Part shown: positions 40,520-49,378 of the stretch, one piece after another
How the letters are laid out: every line of letters begins with the position of its first letter
How positions within the stretch are numbered: position 1 is the first letter of the stretch
Assembly: GCA_964440345.1 (NCBI GenBank)
Contig: CAYTSA010000004.1
Coordinates: forward strand, 34,029 to 98,028
DNA: 64,000 nucleotides
DNA from: CAYTSA01 sp964440345
GTDB taxonomy: Bacteria > Desulfobacterota > Desulfovibrionia > Desulfovibrionales > Desulfovibrionaceae
Direction of reading: 5' to 3'
Translations under genes and position numbers: made by a program
Notes under the pieces: model-generated
Database searches by the model: none
Told to the model about the DNA's origin: nothing
Seen by the model: the letters and a program-made list of their open reading frames with translations, nothing else

Positions 40520-41791
40520 TTAATCCAGGCTTGCTTTCTCTGCAGCGTCCAGCGTCTGCTGCACATCCTCTTCTGTGTGGGCAAAAGAGAACATGCCGCA
40601 CTCAAAGCCGGACGGAGCCAAGTATACGCCAAAATCACGCATTTGGCGATAAAAAGAAGCATAGGCCCCGCCGTCGGACGTTTTTGCCGACGCAAAATCC
40701 GTCACCAGCTTGTCCGTAAAAAACAACGTGAACAAAGACCCAAGCTGATTCAGGTGAATATCCCGGCCCTTGGACCGCAAGCAGTTGGCCAGCTGCCCGG
40801 CCAGACGGCCAGCCCGCTCACCCAGGCTATGGTAGTCGGCCTGTTTGAGCACCCGCAAGGTGGCCAGCCCCGCAGCCATCGCCACAGGGTTGCCAGCCAG
40901 CGTGCCAGCCTGGTACACGTCGCCGCACGGCGCCACGCGCTCCATTAGCTCGGCCTTGCCGCCGTAAGCGCCCACCGGCATGCCGCCGCCAATGATTTTG
41001 CCCAGCGTGGTCAAATCCGGCGTCACGCCGTACAGCCCCTGCGCACCTTCATAGGCAACCCGAAAGCCAGTAATCACTTCGTCAAAAATAAGCACTGCGC
41101 CGTGGGCGTCGCACATGTCCCGCAGCCCCTGCAGAAAACCCTCGGCCGGCAGAACCAACCCCATGTTCCCAGCCACAGGCTCTACGATGACTGCAGCCAC
41201 GTCAGGACCATTGTCTGCAAACAGCTTTTCAACCGCCTTCAGGTCGTTGTATGGCGCCAGCAGGGTGTCCTTGACCGTATCTGCCGGCACGCCTGGCGTG
41301 CCGGGTATGGACAAGGTGGCCACCCCGGAGCCGGCCGCCGCCAGAAAAGCGTCAGCGTGGCCGTGGTAGCAGCCCTCGAACTTGATCACCTTGGCCCGGC
41401 CGGTGTGCGCCCGCGCCAGGCGCAGGGCGCTCATGGTCGCTTCCGTGCCGGAGTTGACCATGCGCACCATGTCCATGGAAGGCAGCGCCTCGGCGATCAT
41501 GTCCGCCAGCTCCACCTCGTCCGGGCAGGGCGCGCCGTAGCTCAAACCTTTGTCTACAGCTTCGTGCACCGCCCGGGTCACCTCCGGGTGGGCGTGGCCC
41601 AGAATCATGGGGCCCCAGGACATCACGTAGTCAATGTACTCCTTGCCATCCACGTCCACCATCTTGGAGCCGTGGCCGCTGGCGATGAACAGAGGCTCGC
41701 TGTCCACGCTCAGACAGGCCCGCACCGGGCTGTTTACACCGCCAGGAATGCGCTTTCTGGCCCGCACAAAAAATTCTCTGGAACGATCCAT
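40520..41791 (-). CDS. hemL: glutamate-1-semialdehyde 2,1-aminomutase
   Basis: 423 residues, full length, AAGGAG before ATG. A PLP enzyme that forms 5-aminolevulinate, the first dedicated tetrapyrrole precursor. Signatures: PGGVNSPVRA at the N-terminus, SWGPMILGHAHPEV, VNSGTEATMSALRLAR, IKFEGCYHGHADAFL, LIFDEVITGFRVA, and the PLP lysine in LTTLGKIIGGGMPVGAYGG (~residue 265). It sits 9 bp after an AsnC-like siroheme decarboxylase subunit, which fits shared supply of siroheme, heme and cobamide precursors. Confidence 0.96.
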   Translation of the reverse strand: MDRSREFFVRARKRIPGGVNSPVRACLSVDSEPLFIASGHGSKMVDVDGKEYIDYVMSWGPMILGHAHPEVTRAVHEAVDKGLSYGAPCPDEVELADMIAEALPSMDMVRMVNSGTEATMSALRLARAHTGRAKVIKFEGCYHGHADAFLAAAGSGVATLSIPGTPGVPADTVKDTLLAPYNDLKAVEKLFADNGPDVAAVIVEPVAGNMGLVLPAEGFLQGLRDMCDAHGAVLIFDEVITGFRVAYEGAQGLYGVTPDLTTLGKIIGGGMPVGAYGGKAELMERVAPCGDVYQAGTLAGNPVAMAAGLATLRVLKQADYHSLGERAGRLAGQLANCLRSKGRDIHLNQLGSLFTLFFTDKLVTDFASAKTSDGGAYASFYRQMRDFGVYLAPSGFECGMFSFAHTEEDVQQTLDAAEKASLD

Positions 41792-41800
41792 AGTTTCTCC

Positions 41801-42274
41801 TTAAAAATACGTCATCGACGTTTTTTTCAATTCCTTCAGGCTGCGCAGCACCGTGTACTCCTCCAGCCCGGCTAAATCGCTCAAATCCTGTATCACTGCC
41901 TGGCACTCTTTGGGCGAGCGAGCGTGGACCATGGTGTACAAGTCGTAGGGCCAGTCCTCGCTTCCAGGGCGCCAGTAGCAGTGGGAAACGCGCGCATGGC
42001 CGGCCAGTGCTTCGCCAGCAGGGGCAATGCGCTCCGGGTCCGGGACTTTCCAAGCCACCATGGCGTTGGCGGAGTACCCGGCCTTCTGATGCCGCAGCGT
42101 GGCCCCGAGCCGGCGTATGGCCCCGGCGTCCTTGAGCTCGCCCAGCAGAGTCAGCACCTCGGTCTCGGTCACGCCGGCTTCGGCCGCCAGGTCGGCGTAC
42201 GGCGTGGCAGAATCCGGCAGATTCCCCTGGGCCCGTCGCAGCACGGTTTTTTCCGCTTCAGTAAATTCCCGCAT
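41801..42274 (-). CDS. siroheme decarboxylase subunit (AhbA/AhbB type, AsnC fold)
   Basis: 157 residues with AAGGAG five bases before ATG. An N-terminal winged helix (residues ~8-60, PYADLAAEAGVTETEVLTLLGELKDAGAIRRLGATLRH) and a C-terminal AsnC/Lrp RAM-like domain containing VSHCYWRPGSEDWPYDLYTMVHARS. The same layout is found in AhbA/AhbB and NirD/L/G/H, which decarboxylate siroheme to 12,18-didecarboxysiroheme in the heme route of sulfate reducers. A two-subunit enzyme is expected; the partner is not in this window. An ordinary Lrp regulator is less likely given the HCYWRP and EDWPYDL motifs. Confidence 0.82.
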   Translation of the reverse strand: MREFTEAEKTVLRRAQGNLPDSATPYADLAAEAGVTETEVLTLLGELKDAGAIRRLGATLRHQKAGYSANAMVAWKVPDPERIAPAGEALAGHARVSHCYWRPGSEDWPYDLYTMVHARSPKECQAVIQDLSDLAGLEEYTVLRSLKELKKTSMTYF

Positions 42275-42404
42275 CGTTGCTCCTTGCCGTTCGTAGAACA
42301 GACACCCTAACGCATCCCTCCTGAAACTAGCAAGGCCGGGCTTGTCTCCTAAAGCCTTCCCGGGTACATAGAACGATAGTTTCGTTACATACAGGAGAAC
42401 GTTC

Positions 42405-43397
42405 ATGAACATAACCGTCTTAGGCGGAGGAAGCTGGGGAACGACGCTGGCGAACATGTTAGCCGCCAAGGGAGAAAACGCCACGCTGTGGGTGCGCAAC
42501 GAAGCGCTGATGGCGGAGTTGCTCTCCATCCGCGAAAATACGACCTACCTGCCCGGCGTGAAGCTCTCCGAGCACCTGCAGGTAAAGACCCACATGGGAC
42601 AGGCCATGAACGCGGCCGAGGTGCTGCTCTTTGCCGTGCCAACCCAGTATTTCTCCTCTGTGCTTAAGGCTGCAGCCCCTTTCATGCCCAAGCGCCCCGT
42701 CATCGTGTGCGCCAACAAAGGCATAGAGGCGAACAAGCTGCGGACCATATCACAAATAGTACAAGATGAGCTGACCGGGCTTAAGCCCCGCTTTGCCATG
42801 CTCTCCGGCCCTTCCTTTGCCCGGGAGATGATCCGGCAAATGCCCACCGCCGTGGTGCTGGGATGCCGGGACAAAAAGCTGGCCAAGGAACTGCAAGCTG
42901 CGCTGTCCACCGATTTTTTCCGGGTCTACACCAACCCGGACGTGCGCGGCGTGGAACTGGGCGGCGCCGTGAAGAACATCATCGCCATCGCCGCCGGCAT
43001 TGCCGACGGTTTGGGCTTTGGGACCAACGCCCGGGCCGCGCTCATCACCCGGGGCCTGGCCGAGATGAGCCGGCTGGGCAAGGCCATGGACGCGGACCCA
43101 GCCACCTTTATGGGCCTGGCCGGCATGGGCGACCTGGTGCTGACCTGCACGGGCGACCTTTCCCGTAACCGCCAGGTAGGCTTAAAACTCGGCCAGGGGC
43201 TCAAGCTCATGGACATTCTGGCCGAAATGAAGATGGTGGCCGAAGGCGTGAAAACCACCCAGGCCGTGCACGGCCTGGCCCAAAAGCACAAGGTGGAGCT
43301 GCCCATCACCGAGCAAGTGTACCAGATGCTCTACCAGGACAAGGACCCCAAAGAAGCCTGCGCAGAGCTGATGACCAGGGAACTGAAGGAGGAGTAG
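42405..43397 (+). CDS. gpsA: NAD(P)-dependent glycerol-3-phosphate dehydrogenase
   Basis: 330 residues, full length. It reduces dihydroxyacetone phosphate to sn-glycerol-3-phosphate for phospholipid synthesis. Signatures: nucleotide-binding GGGSWGTTLANMLAAKG at the N-terminus, CANKGIE, LSGPSFAREM, the catalytic lysine in VELGGAVKNIIAIAAGIADGLG, and AEMSRLGKAMDADPATFMGLAGMGDLVLTCTG. Divergent from the ahb/hemL operon across 130 bp; AGGAG precedes ATG. Confidence 0.96.
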   Translation: MNITVLGGGSWGTTLANMLAAKGENATLWVRNEALMAELLSIRENTTYLPGVKLSEHLQVKTHMGQAMNAAEVLLFAVPTQYFSSVLKAAAPFMPKRPVIVCANKGIEANKLRTISQIVQDELTGLKPRFAMLSGPSFAREMIRQMPTAVVLGCRDKKLAKELQAALSTDFFRVYTNPDVRGVELGGAVKNIIAIAAGIADGLGFGTNARAALITRGLAEMSRLGKAMDADPATFMGLAGMGDLVLTCTGDLSRNRQVGLKLGQGLKLMDILAEMKMVAEGVKTTQAVHGLAQKHKVELPITEQVYQMLYQDKDPKEACAELMTRELKEE

Positions 43398-43496
43398 CCA
43401 AGCTCCCTTAGGTACATACTTTGAAAGGAAAATCAAACAAAATATACTTCAAAGGTTCACGTCCAATCTCAGCAACCGGTCAATGGTTGACTGAAT

Positions 43497-44112
43497 ATGC
43501 ACGCTCATGACCCAAAGCGAACCCTCCGCCGGGTGGGATTCTTTTCCGCCGTCACGGCGCATCTCGCTGTGTATTGCTTGGCGCTGCTAGCATTTGTTGT
43601 TGTTGACCATTTCACTTGTTTTTTCGCCGCCCCCATGGCGGAATATGACAGAGAGTTGTCCCTGCGTTTTCGCGAAACGTTCGCTTCCCATGGAATGATG
43701 GGAGGAACGATGAGGGAAGCGAATGGGGACGTTAACGTGGTCTAGGCGTTTGTCTACGCCGCAACCCATCCCTGGAGCTGGACTCCATGGGAGGAGCTGC
43801 AGACCATACAGCCGAAACTTCGGCTTGTCGGGCCAGCGGCGCACGGTCTGGCGTCCCATGCCGCAGACTACTGGAAGCCCACTGCAAGCCTGGGAAGTGG
43901 ATTGGCGCCAAGCGCGCCACGCTGTACTGGTGCTGGTTACAAATGACGGGCGCAGGGCGCAGTTCTGCCTTGATCTCTTTGGACCGGAGTTGGACGCCTA
44001 CTATGGCCAGGGGTTCGTCCGGGTGTATCCCCTGAAACCGCTTTGCATGTGGGACGCACATAGTTGGGACAGCAGGAGCCTGTACACCCGGCTGGCGGAG
44101 GCGGGGCTGTAG
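43497..44112 (+). pseudogene. broken gene: in-frame TAG plus frameshift
   Basis: The first part (43497-43745) encodes a short start and one membrane helix (VTAHLAVYCLALLAFVVVDHF) then FRETFASHGMMGG and stops at TAG. In the same frame beyond the TAG the sequence remains coding-like (AFVYAATHPWSWTPWEELQ ... LASHAADYWKP). At about 43890 the coding character moves to another frame (AWEVDWRQARHAVLVLVTNDG ... GFVRVYPLKPLCMWDAHSWD) which ends at 44112. I do not recognise the family. Two separate small genes, or sequence errors, are alternatives. Confidence 0.45.
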
Positions 44113-44269
44113 TTGATCCGACATTTAAGATTGATAGGCCATGTTTGCGGCTTCATGCACAGCATTTCAAGAATCTTTTGACGAAGCAAACACCCTGGAG
44201 TAGTATTGGTCTGCACAATATATCTATCGATTTCAGTGTTCTTTCTATCAAACCTCTCCGGGGTTGGCC

Positions 44270-45973
44270 ATGCCTTGCTTCCGAACCGTCTGTTGCGTCA
44301 TGGCGTGTATGTTCTTTTTGCCTTTGAGTTCTTTTTCCGCAACCTACTATGTGCGCACTGACGGCGGCACGGCCAGCCAATGCACCGGTCTGGCGGACGC
44401 CGCCTATCCCGGCTCGGGCGTGAACCAGGCCTGCGCCTGGTCCCACCCCTTCTGGGCGCTGACCTCGGGCGATCCCCCATCGTGGCGCATCCAGTCCGGC
44501 GACTCCCTGCTTATCGACGACGGCGAGTACATGATAGGCTACGGCGCGCCGAATTCCAACTGGTGCTACGCTGCAGGCGCCTACGATTGTGTGCTGCCGC
44601 CCCTGCCGGCAGGCGTAAACGCAAGCTCCCGCACGGTTTTTGCCGGCAAACAGTGGCAGACTGGCTGCGCGAGCAAGCCGCAGCTGTGGGGAACTGAGCG
44701 CGTCTGGCAGGTAATCAGCCTGGACCAGAGCTCCCACGCAACCGTTGCCTGTCTGGAAATTACCGACCACGCCTCCTGCGTGGCGCACCACGGCGAAAGC
44801 TCCGTGCGTTGCGAACGGGACTCGCCCCCCTACGGCGACTGGGCGGCCAATGGGATATACGCCGCCGGCGCCACGGACGTGTTACTGCAGGACCTGGACG
44901 TGCACGGCCTGAGCGACTACGGTCTGTATTCCGGCCGGTTGAGCGACTTCACCATGAACCGGGTGCGGCTGGCGGCCAACGGCTGGGGCGGCTGGAACGG
45001 CGACCTGGGCTCCGGCTCGTCCAGCAACTCCGGCGACATGGTCATGCAAAAAGTGACGGTAGAATGGAACGGCTGCGCCGAAACCTGGCCCGGCAATGAG
45101 CCCGCCAACTGCTGGGGCCAGGCCTCTGGCGGCTACGGAGACGGCGTGGGCATGGCGTCAACAGGGGGGCAATGGCTCGTCGAAGACTCCGTGTTCAACT
45201 ACAACACCTCCGACGGACTGGACCTGCTCTACGTTGGCCGCGACGGCGCCACGGACGCAACGATCACCCTGCGCCGGGTCATGGCCCGGTCCAACGCCGG
45301 CAACCCGCTGAAAACCTCCAACACTACGCATATTGAAAACGCCGTGGCCATTGCCGACTGTTCCTTTTTCGAGGGCAAATCCGTTGCCCCGAACATCAAC
45401 GGCTCCGCCCCCATGACCCACTGCCGGGCCGCGGGCAATGCACTTTCCCTGGACGTGCGGCAGGGCCAGACCATATCCGTGGTCAACTCCACAGTTACAG
45501 GCGAGGGCGACTGTTTGATCATTTCCGAGTGCGCGGACAGCTCCTGCGACGGGTCCGAGACCCTGACGCTGCAGAACCTGGTGCTACTGGGCCAGCAGGA
45601 TTACACCAGCCAGGGCGCTGAACAGTCCTGCGTGCTGTGGACGGGCATGAGCTTCACCGTGCAGGCGGACTACAACGTGGTCTACAACGCCAAATCCGGG
45701 GACTATGCACTGGCCGCCAACGACCTGGCCAGCGACCCCATGGTCTATGACGCGGCATTGGCAAGTTTTGACGGCCGGCTGCAGAAGGGCAGCCCGGCCC
45801 GGGACAGCGGCATGGCCGTGGGCGGCCTGATTCCGGCCACGGACTATCTGTCCGCGACCCGCCCGGCCGGCGCAGGCGTGGACCGCGGAGCTTACGAAAT
45901 GGGCGGCCAGACCGGGGGAGGCGACAGCGCGGGCGCATCACCCGTTACCCCGCTGCTGTTGCTCAAGGACTAG
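44270..45973 (+). CDS. secreted right-handed beta-helix protein
   Basis: 567 residues with a signal peptide (FRTVCCVMACMFFLPLSSFSA) cleaved before TYYVRTDGG, the standard opening of secreted beta-helix proteins. The middle holds repeated short strands with Asn/Asp turns (DVLLQDLDVHGLSDYGLYSGR, GGQWLVEDSVFNYNTSDGLDLL, TLRRVMARSNAGNPLK), typical of right-handed parallel beta-helix repeats, and the C-terminus has SPARDSGMAVGG, DYLSATRPAGAGVDRGAYE, the choice-of-anchor Q ending. Many cysteines suggest disulfides. Such proteins bind or cleave polysaccharides; none of the known lyase residues is recognisable. TTG two codons upstream is an alternative start. Confidence 0.85.
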   Translation: MPCFRTVCCVMACMFFLPLSSFSATYYVRTDGGTASQCTGLADAAYPGSGVNQACAWSHPFWALTSGDPPSWRIQSGDSLLIDDGEYMIGYGAPNSNWCYAAGAYDCVLPPLPAGVNASSRTVFAGKQWQTGCASKPQLWGTERVWQVISLDQSSHATVACLEITDHASCVAHHGESSVRCERDSPPYGDWAANGIYAAGATDVLLQDLDVHGLSDYGLYSGRLSDFTMNRVRLAANGWGGWNGDLGSGSSSNSGDMVMQKVTVEWNGCAETWPGNEPANCWGQASGGYGDGVGMASTGGQWLVEDSVFNYNTSDGLDLLYVGRDGATDATITLRRVMARSNAGNPLKTSNTTHIENAVAIADCSFFEGKSVAPNINGSAPMTHCRAAGNALSLDVRQGQTISVVNSTVTGEGDCLIISECADSSCDGSETLTLQNLVLLGQQDYTSQGAEQSCVLWTGMSFTVQADYNVVYNAKSGDYALAANDLASDPMVYDAALASFDGRLQKGSPARDSGMAVGGLIPATDYLSATRPAGAGVDRGAYEMGGQTGGGDSAGASPVTPLLLLKD

Positions 45974-45985
45974 CGGGTTTATGGA

Positions 45986-46627
45986 CTAGGCCAGCTCCAG
46001 CCCCAAGCCCGGGCAGTACTCGCGCAGCTCTTTTTCAAAGCTGTCCTGGCCCTGGTAGTAGATGGCGTGCAGGCCAAGCTGCCTGGCCATGGCGATGTTG
46101 CGTTTGGCGTCGTCCACCAGCAGTCCGTCTCCAGGCCCAATCTGCAGCATCTGCAGGGCGTGGACAAAGGCTTCGGGCTGGCGTTTGGAATAGCCGGTGT
46201 GGAACGAGTTGAACACCGCGTCGAAGTGCATGCTGAATCCGTCCCGAGTTTCCAGCGCGTCCAGCCAGTTTGTCTGGTCGCTGAGCACGGCCACTGTCAC
46301 GCCGGCCAGGGCCAGCGCGTCCACGATGAACAGCATGCGCCGGCGCAGTTTGAAACCGTGGAACAGCTCGTTGCGCATGGCCGGCCCGCTTTCATCCACG
46401 CCTGTGGCCTCGCGAAGCGCGGACCAGAAATCCTCCTCGGAAGCCTTGCCGATTACGTAGCCGGTGTCGTACACCAGCTCTATGGCCGTGCTGACGAACG
46501 GCTTCGGGTCCGCTGCGTTGCGGCTGGCTATGGCGGCCATGCCGGAAAGGAACCCTTCCTCGGCCAGAACCCCGCCATAATCAAAAAGTACGGCCTTGAC
46601 GGAACATGGAGAAGAATTAGCGTGCAT
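45986..46627 (-). CDS. HAD-superfamily hydrolase
   Basis: 213 residues from the ATG at 46627 (AGGAG five bases upstream); the open frame reaches further upstream without a better signal. Motif I is VLFDYGGVLAEEG with the nucleophile Asp, but the usual second Asp is Gly, as in several YihX/epoxide-hydrolase-N-type HADs. Motif II is VAVLSDQTNW, motif III the KRQPEAF lysine/arginine region and motif IV GLLVDDAKRNI. A helical cap lies at residues ~30-90. It probably dephosphorylates a small metabolite; substrate unknown. Confidence 0.85.
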   Translation of the reverse strand: MHANSSPCSVKAVLFDYGGVLAEEGFLSGMAAIASRNAADPKPFVSTAIELVYDTGYVIGKASEEDFWSALREATGVDESGPAMRNELFHGFKLRRRMLFIVDALALAGVTVAVLSDQTNWLDALETRDGFSMHFDAVFNSFHTGYSKRQPEAFVHALQMLQIGPGDGLLVDDAKRNIAMARQLGLHAIYYQGQDSFEKELREYCPGLGLELA

Positions 46628-46710
46628 AGTCACTCCTGAATGTTTAGAAGCCATCTGAAAAATGCTCTTTTTGCGCTTATTTACCATATCAACAGCATTG
46701 GAGGGAAGCT

Positions 46711-47721
46711 TTGTCGCAAACAGAAGAATACACACGGGGCGGTAGGGAACTTTCCGACGCAGAGTTGTTTGCCGAGCCCATCCGCATTGGCGTCTCCACC
46801 TGCCTGCTGGGCGAAAACGTCCGCTACGACGGCGGCCACCAGCGGGACGCGTACATTCTCAACACGTTGGGAAAATATCTGGACTTTGTGTCTGTATGCC
46901 CAGAGGTTGAGTGCGGCCTGCCCGTGCCGCGGGAGGCCATGCGGCTGGTGGGCGACGTGGACAACCCCCGGTTGGTAACGCAAAAAACCGGGGTGGACCA
47001 CACCAGCCGCATGAAGGAATGGGCCGTGCTCAAGCTGGACAAACTGGCCGGCATGAACCTGTGCGGCTTTATCTTTAAAGGCGGCTCCCCGTCCAGCGGC
47101 ATGGAGCGGGTGAAGGTATACCCAAAAGAAGGCGGCATGGCCGTGAAAAAGGGCGTGGGCATATTCGCCAAAGCCTTTAAGGAGCGGTTCCCGCTCATAC
47201 CCACGGAAGAAGACGGCCGGCTGAACGACCCGGGGCTGCGCGAAAGCTTTGTGGAGCGCATCTTTGTGATGCAGCGCTGGCGCAAGATGGCCGCCGGCGG
47301 CCCGGAGCCCAAAGCTGTCATCGACTTCCACGCCGCCCACAAGCTGCTATTCATGGCGCACAGCCCGGAGCTGCTGCGAGAGCTGGGCCGGCTGGTTGCA
47401 AACGTAAAGCGATATGAAGCAGATGATTTTGCCGACCGGTGCCTGAAGGCCATGGTCTCCTGCCTGGATCGCAAGGCCACGCCCAAAAAACAAACCAACG
47501 TGCTGCACCACGCCATGGGCTATTTCAAAAAGGACCTGACCGCGGACGAGAAGCAGGAGTTGCTGGAACTCATCGACTCCTACCGGCTGGGCATGGTCCC
47601 GCTGGTGGTCCCGGTCACGCTGGTCCGCCACTATGTGCGCAAATACCCCAAACCCTATCTGGCGCTCCAATGGTGGCTGCACCCGCATCCTAGGGAGTTG
47701 AAGCTGCGCAACCATGTATAG
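46711..47721 (+). CDS. DUF523 and DUF1722 two-domain protein (YbgA-like)
   Basis: 336 residues from a TTG start with GGAGG six bases upstream. Residues ~18-160 are DUF523 (IRIGVSTCLLGENVRYDGGHQRD, CPEVECGLPVPREAMRLVG, FKGGSPSSGMERVKVY), with conserved cysteines that may hold a metal or cluster. Residues ~185-330 are DUF1722/YbgA (FHAAHKLLFMAHSPELLRELGRLVAN, HHAMGYFKKDL). Fusions of the two domains are common; some relatives sit beside photolyase genes. Exact function unknown. It overlaps the transglycosylase gene by 8 bp. Confidence 0.9.
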   Translation: MSQTEEYTRGGRELSDAELFAEPIRIGVSTCLLGENVRYDGGHQRDAYILNTLGKYLDFVSVCPEVECGLPVPREAMRLVGDVDNPRLVTQKTGVDHTSRMKEWAVLKLDKLAGMNLCGFIFKGGSPSSGMERVKVYPKEGGMAVKKGVGIFAKAFKERFPLIPTEEDGRLNDPGLRESFVERIFVMQRWRKMAAGGPEPKAVIDFHAAHKLLFMAHSPELLRELGRLVANVKRYEADDFADRCLKAMVSCLDRKATPKKQTNVLHHAMGYFKKDLTADEKQELLELIDSYRLGMVPLVVPVTLVRHYVRKYPKPYLALQWWLHPHPRELKLRNHV

Positions 47722-48292
47722 CTTGTTTCGCATTGCCGGCGGGACGGCGGCTTGTCTGCTGCTGGTCCTTACGCTTGTCAGCGCGCCCCTGGCCGGAACC
47801 GTCACGCTTTTCTACTATCTGGACTGGGACGACACCCTGCGCCGGGCGGTGATGCTGACGCCCCTGGTCCGCATGCGGCTGGTGGCCACCGCCGTACTGG
47901 AGGTGGAGCATCAGGAAGAGGTGGAACACCTGGTGGAAAGATTGAGCCCGGAATACGGCCTGGACCCGGCCCTGGTGCGCGCTGTGGTCCGCGCCGAGTC
48001 GAACTTCAACCCGGACGCCGTGTCGCCCAAGGGCGCCGAGGGCCTTATGCAAATTATGCCGGCGACGCAGCAGGACGTGGGCTGCGGCAACGCCTTTGAC
48101 CCGGAGCAGAACCTGCGGGCAGGCATGCAGTATTTGAAAATGATGCTGGACAAGTACGGCGACGTAAGCCTGGCCCTGGCCGCGTACAACGCCGGCCCGG
48201 GCGCGGTGGACAAATACGGGGGCGTACCCCCATACAAGGAAACCCAAGCCTACGTGCAAAAGGTGCTGCGCCTGGCCGGGCTGGCGGGGTGA
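47714..48292 (+). CDS. membrane-anchored lytic transglycosylase
   Basis: 192 residues. An N-terminal membrane segment (residues ~8-32) anchors it to the periplasmic face of the inner membrane. The Slt family 1 domain begins near residue 75: YGLDPALVRAVVRAESNFNPDAVSPKGAEGLMQIMPATQQDVGC with the catalytic Glu in RAESNF, then NLRAGMQYLKMMLDKYGDVSLALAAYNAGPGAVDKY. It cleaves peptidoglycan with formation of 1,6-anhydromuramic acid. MltE/EtgA-like in size. Confidence 0.92.
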   Translation: MYSLFRIAGGTAACLLLVLTLVSAPLAGTVTLFYYLDWDDTLRRAVMLTPLVRMRLVATAVLEVEHQEEVEHLVERLSPEYGLDPALVRAVVRAESNFNPDAVSPKGAEGLMQIMPATQQDVGCGNAFDPEQNLRAGMQYLKMMLDKYGDVSLALAAYNAGPGAVDKYGGVPPYKETQAYVQKVLRLAGLAG

Positions 48293-48400
48293 TCAGGTCT
48301 CCCCTTTACATGGAGCGGCGCCAAGCCGGCCCGCTGTCTGGACAGCCAGCGGCTATACAAGTGGCGGCCAGCGCGTCAAGCTTTGCCAACACGTCATCGT

Positions 48401-48429
48401 CTATAGCATTTAACGATTGAAATGCTCTA
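48401..48429. repeat. 29 bp palindromic intergenic repeat, copy 2
   Basis: Identical over 29 bp to 23969-23997. It lies between the convergent transglycosylase gene and ABC permease gene, where it can form a hairpin in either transcript. Confidence 0.8.
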
Positions 48430-48556
48430 GGCGAATGGAGGTAACAGTGGACATTGTGCTCTCATGTAATTGTAGTCACTAATCAACTCCACTAAAAAGC
48501 CCTTTCTGTACAGAACCGTGTGTGGGTGATGTAAGGGTCCAAGCGCCTTCACCCCC

Positions 48557-49378
48557 TCACAGCCCCCTTCTTCTGTACGCCCGCGCCACCGTAATTTCCA
48601 TCAGAAAAAACAGCAGAATAGGCACGGCCAGGAAGATGAGCGTAAGGATGGACGCCGACGCCCGGTCCGAGGAGTTGAGCAACGGAAAGAGGTAGCCCGC
48701 ATAGGAATCCACCGCCCCGCCGCCCACCAGAAACACCAAAAAATATTCGGAAAACGCCACCAGAAAGACCACGCTGCCGCCGGCCATGGCTGCTGGCGCC
48801 AGCAACGGCAGCTCCACCTGCAGAGCACTGCGCAGCGGCCCGGCGCCCAGATTGCGGGCCACTATTTCGTACTCTGGGCCGAACGCCGCAAACCCCGCCG
48901 TAAGCGCCCGCAGCATATACGGGCTGGCAAACACAGTGAGAACAAGCACCACCCCGGCTATCGAGTCAGCCAACCCGGTCTTGATGAACATGTAGTGCGC
49001 GCCCATGGAAAAGGCCATGGGCGGAACCAGGGCCGGGGCCAGCAGCAGCCCTTCCAACAGGGCTTTGCCGGCGAAATGCTCCCGGGCAAGGACCCGAGCA
49101 GGCCACAAACAAAGCACAAAGGAAAGCAGCGCCGCCAGCAAGGAATAGAGCACGGAGGAGCCCAGGCTAAGAAGCATGGGGCCGCGCTGGGACCACACCC
49201 ACTCCACTGCGCGGGAGTTGAACTGCTCCGGGACAACATGCGGAAAACGCCACCCCGGCGCAACGCCGTACATGGCAAGCACCCCCAAGGGCAGCAGAAA
49301 CAGCACCATGAGCAGGGCCAGAAACATGGCCCGCCTCCCCCGGCAGAGCCGTTTCGATCCCTTTTCGTTCGCCGTCAC
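48557..49378 (-). CDS. ABC transporter permease 2 (YnjC-half-like)
   Basis: 273 residues from a GTG overlapping the previous stop by four bases. About six membrane helices; the cytoplasmic EAA-type loop appears as YEIVARNLGAGPLRSALQVELPLLAPAAMAGG near residue 190-215, placing it in the binding-protein-dependent permease family. It pairs with the adjacent permease; in E. coli YnjC both halves are one protein. Last gene of the operon. Confidence 0.88.
   Translation of the reverse strand: MTANEKGSKRLCRGRRAMFLALLMVLFLLPLGVLAMYGVAPGWRFPHVVPEQFNSRAVEWVWSQRGPMLLSLGSSVLYSLLAALLSFVLCLWPARVLAREHFAGKALLEGLLLAPALVPPMAFSMGAHYMFIKTGLADSIAGVVLVLTVFASPYMLRALTAGFAAFGPEYEIVARNLGAGPLRSALQVELPLLAPAAMAGGSVVFLVAFSEYFLVFLVGGGAVDSYAGYLFPLLNSSDRASASILTLIFLAVPILLFFLMEITVARAYRRRGL

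Noticed and set aside
41801..42274. Reading the AsnC-fold gene beside hemL as an ordinary Lrp/AsnC regulator
   Set aside because: The HCYWRP and EDWPYDL motifs and the hemL neighbour fit siroheme decarboxylase subunits better.
43743..43745. The TAG in the gene after gpsA as a pyrrolysine codon
   Set aside because: A frameshift follows ~145 bp later and no methylamine-type gene or pyl gene is in view; simple gene decay explains both.
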